DNA from: Anoplopoma fimbria
Lineage: Eukaryota; Chordata; Actinopteri; Perciformes; Anoplopomatidae
Length of the DNA stretch: 64,000 nt
Reading direction: 5' to 3'
NCBI RefSeq assembly: GCF_027596085.1
Contig: NC_072450.1
Coordinates: 2,097,961-2,161,960 of the forward strand
Shown: one piece after another, positions 54,318 to 64,000 of the stretch
Layout: every line of letters begins with the position of its first letter
How positions within the stretch are numbered: the stretch's first letter is position 1
The notes under the pieces: model-generated
Told to the model about the DNA's origin: nothing
Seen by the model: only the letters and a program-made list of their open reading frames with translations
Databases searched by the model: none
Translations under genes and position numbers: made by a program

Positions 54318-55573
54318 GGCAAACTTACAAAATTGGCAGGTGAGTAATTATATGTTTTTGCAATTTTTCTTTGAATCTGGTTTGAAGAACTGAATGCAGG
54401 AAGAAAAAGCGTCATACAAATGCTCAAATTACTTTTATTTTGGCTCCTTTTTCAGTCTGCAGGATTGATCGCCAAACAATTTCAACATCTACACAAACGA
54501 ATGTTATTCAGCAACAACAATACAATAATACATCTTGCTCTTCCTGTAACAACTAGATTTTCTACATCTCTCATCGCAGTCTAATGATATTGTGCAATCA
54601 AAGTATTTGGCTTCTGTCTCTGAAAAGTTTTTTCCAGTACACAGCTGGGTGATCATCATCAATGTTTGTTTACAGTGTTTCTAGATGAGTCACTTGAGGC
54701 AAATTTGTGATTTTGGGCTATACAAAATAAATTTTATTTTATTTTATTGTGTTCTTTAAACGTGCTATTACTCAGGAATATGAGCAAACAGTTAAATTGT
54801 TGTTTATCATACTGCAGTACATCACTGCACAAAGTACAAGCTAAAAAGAATCATTCATAATCTGTGACATTGGAGTCAATAGACTCATGACTTTACGCTA
54901 ATGTAATGTCAACATTGGGCAACAACTTTGTCTTATTTTATCCCCTCATCATTTTTCTCATAAACCCTGTAATTATTGTAATGTGATAGTTATACAATAA
55001 TGAATAATATCATTCTTTTGACTGGCTGTAACTGAAAAACACATTTCTGAATTGAATAAGGTAGCCATACTTAGCAGACAAAACAGTTGTTATTTGGCAG
55101 TTACCTCAAGGTGGAAATAATAATAATAATCTACAAACATGTTGGTGACTCATCAAAAGCCAAAGTGTAGAGAAAGTTTATAACATCGATGAGCTGAATG
55201 ACTCAGACAAGACAGGAATAAAAAAATAAAAAATGGTTCTATTCCTTTTTTTATGTCTTTCATCAATTTGGCAATTACACTAAATGTGTGTTTCAAACCT
55301 CGGAGATAAAAGAAGATGCTTTTGAGTGTCTGTGAATATGACATGTTCACCTTTACCTGATAATAATAAAAAGGGAACGCAACACACCTTTGAGCATGCA
55401 TACAGTTTCGCAAAGTGGAACACAGTTTGAGTGTTTTTGTCACCAATTCTCAAAGTGTTTTTTTTTCAAACAATGCATCCAAACGATGAAGAAGAAAATA
55501 CATTGGCATATAGCAATATACTTAACCGCTCCCTGGATCGGCAAATTGTAACAGTTTGACTTCCATACACTCC
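54318..55573. other. Spacer, remainder of unit B flank and unrelated DNA
   Basis: The first part (to about 54800) matches the 5' flank of ZP gene A (26340-26900). A short repeat tail, GGGCTATACAAAATAAATTT, lies near 54714. From about 54800 the sequence no longer matches unit A. No gene seen. Confidence 0.45.
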
Positions 55574-56180
55574 TGTCATTAGTTGTTCACCTGCCTGTCT
55601 CTGTCTCTCAGTTCACTCCGGCCACTCCCAGTTCCACTTCCAGCTCACAGCCCAGCCCCTTCTCTCTCACCACACCATCCCTCACCTAATCAGTATTACT
55701 CAGTGCACCTGTCTGCCACACCCACCTCATCAGCACAATCCCCCTCACCTGCTCACTCTGCTGCACCTACACCCTGCAGTATAAATGCCCCACTCATTCA
55801 CACACTCGCTGCCAGATCGTTAGTTGCATTTATGCCAGACCTTCCAGCAATTTCCTGTGGACTGATTTCCCGTTGCCGACCCTGCCTGTCTGGACTTCCC
55901 TGCCTTGCCTGTGCCCCGGTCAACGACTCAGCCTTCTGTCCCCTACCACCGGATTCCTACCTTGCTTTTGCCTCGGTTAGCCACCTTAGCCTTCTGTCCC
56001 CGACCATGCGTTTAGCCTCTGCTTCCTCTGGTTTCCATCTGCCTGATCCCCAGCCTGTTTCCCACTGTGAGTCTTATCCTGCCTGTTTGTTTGCTGTTTG
56101 TCCCACTCTCAATAAATCTACTGCATTATATTCCTTGTCCAGTCGCACTGCTATTGGGTCCACACTACCCCTCCCTGACA
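55574..56180 (+). repeat. LTR, plus-strand, related to the unit A solo LTR
   Basis: Starts TGTCATTAG and ends CCCTGACA. Much of it (CCAGACCTTCCAGCAATTTC, CCTGCCTTGCCTGTGCCCCG, CTGCTTCCTCTGGTTTCC) corresponds to the reverse complement of 14170-14680, but it is clearly diverged. An AATAAATC polyadenylation signal lies near 56111. The 5-bp flanks (ACTCC and CAAAT) do not match and there is no internal region beside it, so it is a solo LTR with altered flanks or one end of a broken element. Confidence 0.75.
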
Positions 56181-56560
56181 CAAATCCCAGCTAGCGTCCC
56201 TTGTGTACTTGTCAAAGCTGTAAGGTATGTCTGTTGTTTGCTACTGGCACATCAAAAGCACATCAGGGCAAGCAATTAATTTAGTATGTTTAGCACTGAG
56301 ATGATGGAGAATCAGTGAAAGCCATTGTAAAGAGAAGCGGAGAGAAGTTGTTTTGAAAAAAAATTATTTAGTTCCTCTTAAAAATGTTGCATAATTTATT
56401 TTATGTATAGTAACAGTAATTTTGACAAACAACCAAAAATACAGGTTGCAAACATGTTTCTTATTCTGTGTTGTTAAATGTTAGAGTAACTCTCTCCAAG
56501 AGAGACCAGAACCAACCGGGTTAAAAAAGTAATTTATCCCTATGGCAATAACCCAACTTT
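56181..56560. other. Spacer, nothing recognised
   Basis: AT-rich sequence between the LTR and the minisatellite with no visible gene. Confidence 0.4.
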
Positions 56561-56561
56561 T

Positions 56562-57050
56562 AAATCTGTCGTACACCGTCCTGCAACACAATAACATAAC
56601 TTAATTAGCCATTGTAGAGCGACGTGAAACTCATAACACAACTTGAGAAGCTGTCGTAGGGCAACATGCAACACAATAACACATCTTCACAAGCTGTTGT
56701 AGGGCGAAGTGCAACACAATATCACAACTCAACAAGTTTTGGTAGAGCAACATGCAATACAAAAACACAACTTACTATGATTATTCCCTGTACTATTACG
56801 CTTATTCTTTGTGCTTTCTCGCCTCCCAGGTTTCCAAAAAATGTGGCTGTACCTGGACTGTGGTCATGCCTCCTGCTGTGGCCCTGCTGACATCCACTGC
56901 TACTACCAATATTATTTTTAGTCACATTACTATGACTATTCCCTTTATCATTATTATAATTATACTATAGTCATTGCTGCTGTTATTATTAGTCTTATTT
57001 TTTTCTTAGTTGTAGGGCAACTTATAACACAACTTACCAAGCTGTCATGA
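56562..57050. repeat. ~43-bp minisatellite interrupted by a dispersed repeat
   Basis: Four to five diverged units built on TGCAACACAATAACACAACT and GCTGTCGTAGGGCAAC run from 56562 to about 56780, and a last unit appears at 57005-57050. The 56781-57004 interruption matches, in reverse complement, part of 31255-31330 (GTCAGCAGGGCCAC with flanking GTAATGTGACTA), a dispersed fish repeat. Confidence 0.65.
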
Positions 57051-57177
57051 GGCCATTTCATCAAATGTAAAGGTTTTAATAACTTTTAATCACAAAGGTG
57101 TTTAGATTGTCAGGAGGATGCCGAGGGAGCGGAAACAAAGTTTGAGTTTAAGCAGCAAAGAGCCTGAACTGTAATGT

Positions 57178-57515
57178 GGGTCTTCTCCTTTATCTGGTTT
57201 TAGGTGACTCCTACTATCTTCTCTCTAGTCTAACTTGCCCTAGCTATCCTGTTCTGCCATCTAAAATGACCCCAACTACCCTGTGCTGCTGTCCAACGTG
57301 ACCCCCAACTATTCTGTTCTGCGGTCTAACATGACCCCAACTATCCTTTGCTGAGGTCAACCTGACCCCCAACTATTCTGTTCTACAGTCTAACATGACC
57401 CCCAATTATTCTGTTATCCGGTCTATGGCGACCCCACTATCCTGTTCTGCGGTCAGTTGAGACCCTACTCTATCCTTTGCTATGGTTAGCTTTACTCCTC
57501 TTGCCACTGGCGGCT
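57178..57515. repeat. Start of unit C: ~33-bp minisatellite
   Basis: Matches 15841-16190 closely; this marks the left boundary of the third copy of the duplicated unit. The solo LTR and hAT region of units A and B is not present here. Confidence 0.75.
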
Positions 57516-58189
57516 ACTCATGCAAGCTCCCACCAAACAAGTTCTACCCATAAGATTAGATTAGAGTCACCTTTATTGTCATTGTACAAGTACTAGGACA
57601 ACGAAATGCAATTTTAGCATCTAACCAGAAGTGCAAAAAGAAGCAGTAAAGGTGCAGTGCTAGATAAATAACAGTATAAATAATTAAAAAAAGAAAAATA
57701 ACTATTATAACCATTTTCTTATGACTAATTTTCTATTTCTGCTTAAGAATTCTCTGCTATAAGGTATTTCTTTTATATGTTCAGATAAAATAAATCTCTT
57801 TTGGGGGGATTATGCATTATCTGACCTCATCTTTATTATATTACTTTGCAATGGAGTCCGATCACCTAAGACTTTTCACTATTCATTTGTTATGCATGTG
57901 CAATAAATGATTGTTCATTCTAATGAAGTGGGTCCTGATTGAAATTAAGCTTAGCGAAAAATCAGTCAGGAATCAGTCATTGATCATTTCTCAGTCTCTC
58001 TCTCTCTCTCTCTCTCTCTGACTACATTATCAGCTGATTGTCGGCGTTCACTTTACGTGAACCAACCAGATTCTAGGTCTCCTTTCTGTTGCTGTCAGTT
58101 GTCATTGCAGCACAATCAGATGCAACCCTCCTCCAGCCAGAGAACCAACCCAGCTAAATCCAACATGCCCAAGGCGAGGGAAAAAAATT

Positions 58190-58480
58190 GTGCTACCTGT
58201 CCAATGGAAACCAGCACACAGTGCTGTGGTGTCACGCCTTGTTAACATGCTAACCAGTCCACCCATCCTGGCCTACCCAGACTTTGATTTGTCCTTCGTA
58301 CTTCACAAAGACACATCAAATATAGGTCTGGGGCAGTGCCCATCAACAGCAGTGAAACAAACTCTGTCACTTATGGTTCCAGGACACTCACGCCTGCTGA
58401 GCAAAACTACGATCTCCGTTCTGGCAAGCCGGAGTTCCTGGCATTAAAGTGGGTAATCTGTGCTAAATTTAGAGATTAAC
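58190..58480 (+). pseudogene. Ty3/gypsy RT-RNase H fragment, unit C copy
   Basis: Same remnant as in A and B with more substitutions (for example SPPILAYPDFDLSFVLHKD) and a lost base after GLGQC that breaks the frame. About 100 bp just upstream (58034-58135) is present only in unit C. Confidence 0.75.
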
Positions 58481-59627
58481 CTGCATGTCTGCCCTGGAAG
58501 TTAGGGGCAAATCTGATGTTTGCCTGTGTACCCCTCCCTTTGAACTTTTCTTACACTTATCACAGACTTTATATCAAGGTTTCACACTATCACATCAGCA
58601 GATGGAGCTTGTGAATGGTGTGGATACTTTAGGGAGACCGTAGCTACAAGCTCAGCTCATGTGCAGCTCAGAATAAAACAAGCTCTGGCTCTCTCTCTAT
58701 CAATCCAGGTACTGCAAAACTTGTTTTTCCTGTTTTGTACTTTGGTTGTGGTCTAATGTGAATGTAATAGTTGCTAATTGTTCCGACCAACATTGTAATG
58801 CTGCTTAGCTAGTTCTGCCCATGAACTACAGTGTTACAACGTAGTTGTGCCCATCTGTGTTAATGTGAAATGCTTTGGTATGCAATTGTGTGGCAGAATA
58901 AAACAAGTTAATAACAATTCCATTGTAAAACAGCTCTTTGGGGTGGTAATGATTGTACCAGGTATTGTCAAACCGTTTATTTACAGGGGTTCCAGGGAAA
59001 CAGAGTGTATAGTTTGTGAAAAACTGAAGATTTCAGTTGCTAAAATAACGCATTATAAAAGAGCAAATGTGAGATAATGCCATTAAAGGTGTCCAAAATG
59101 ATTTGTTTGTGAAAATAATGTAATTTAATTTTGTTAATTGGACAGTGTGTATGAGAGAAAAATAATCAAAGAAAGCAAATCCAGAAATAATTGAACATTT
59201 TTATTGATCCATTAGAGGTGAGATATAATGTATTTCGGGTTTCTACCAAAACCATTTACAAGCTTTAATGTTCAAAAAAGGTTTTTTTTCTCATTCAATT
59301 TGATGTAGCTCCATTTTCATAAAAGTTTAATAAAATGAACACAGCAGGAATACACATATAAATCAAGATACATGTATTAAATCATACCCATCCGTTGCAG
59401 TACTGGTTAAATAACCCTTCAATGTTGATTAATATAAAGCTGATTTCTGGATTTCTGATTTCCCTATTTGCACAGGGACTGAAGTATTTTCTCTTAAAGC
59501 AGTAGACATTTATGAAGATGAAAGACACATAAGACACACCAAAAGTCAATATCAAATGGCAAACTGATCAAAAAAACTTTAAGTAGTCAAATGTAATTAA
59601 TTCAGAACTGGTATTCTGCGTGCTGTC

Positions 59628-64000
<4,373 letters not shown>

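Noticed and set aside
55583..56194. 203-codon plus-strand frame starting MFTCLSLSLSSLRPLP
   Set aside because: Lies wholly within an LTR and matches the non-coding LTR of the same family in reverse; no protein family recognised.

Overview
The window is eukaryotic and almost certainly from a teleost fish. It has spliced exons with GT/AG junctions, a fish-type mobile-element fauna (Gmr1-like and sushi-like Ty3/gypsy, L1-like and L2-like LINEs, Tc1, hAT, a DANA/Mermaid-type SINE) and long AC microsatellites. It contains no bacterial-style operon, rRNA or CRISPR array. Two N gaps of exactly 100 nt (27196-27295 and 34676-34775) show it is a scaffold.

Layout. 1-5362: minus-strand LTR retrotransposon with integrase ahead of reverse transcriptase (Gmr1 type), cut by the left window edge. 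6480-7300: decayed minus-strand LINE fragment. 7878-13470: L1-like retrotransposon with both ORFs open. 13481-27195: duplicated unit A, with a solo LTR, a minisatellite split by a hAT element, a gypsy RNase H remnant and a 14-exon minus-strand gene (26010-18560) for a secreted/membrane ZP-domain protein with a mucin-like Thr/Pro/Trp domain. 27296-34675: an island between the gaps holding LTR and gag remnants, three copies of an ISRE-TATA-first-exon module, an L2-like LINE, a SINE, a 475-bp inverted repeat and a Tc1 MITE. 34776-54800: unit B, repeating the L1-like element (now frameshifted), the LTR element (here with internal sequence and a 27-bp minisatellite), hAT, RNase H remnant and ZP gene; the ZP gene has lost exons 1-3, with a dead Tc1 element in their place. 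55574-56180: a plus-strand LTR. 57178-64000: unit C, a third, partial copy of the ZP unit running off the right edge.

The main biological content is therefore a recently triplicated ZP/mucin gene cluster. The three copies are nearly identical in their ZP exons but each carries a different lesion: A has a 1-nt deletion in exon 10; B lacks the promoter and exons 1-3 and has an early stop in exon 5; C lacks the exon 5 splice donor. The most interesting small-scale feature is a 63-nt in-frame candidate exon sitting about 40 nt downstream of a (UG)~50 tract in all three copies. The second is the cluster of interferon-type promoters that have no gene body.

Exon models were read by eye from splice signals, phase and comparison of the three copies; no transcript evidence was available. 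Mobile-element families were assigned by recognising protein motifs, not by database search.
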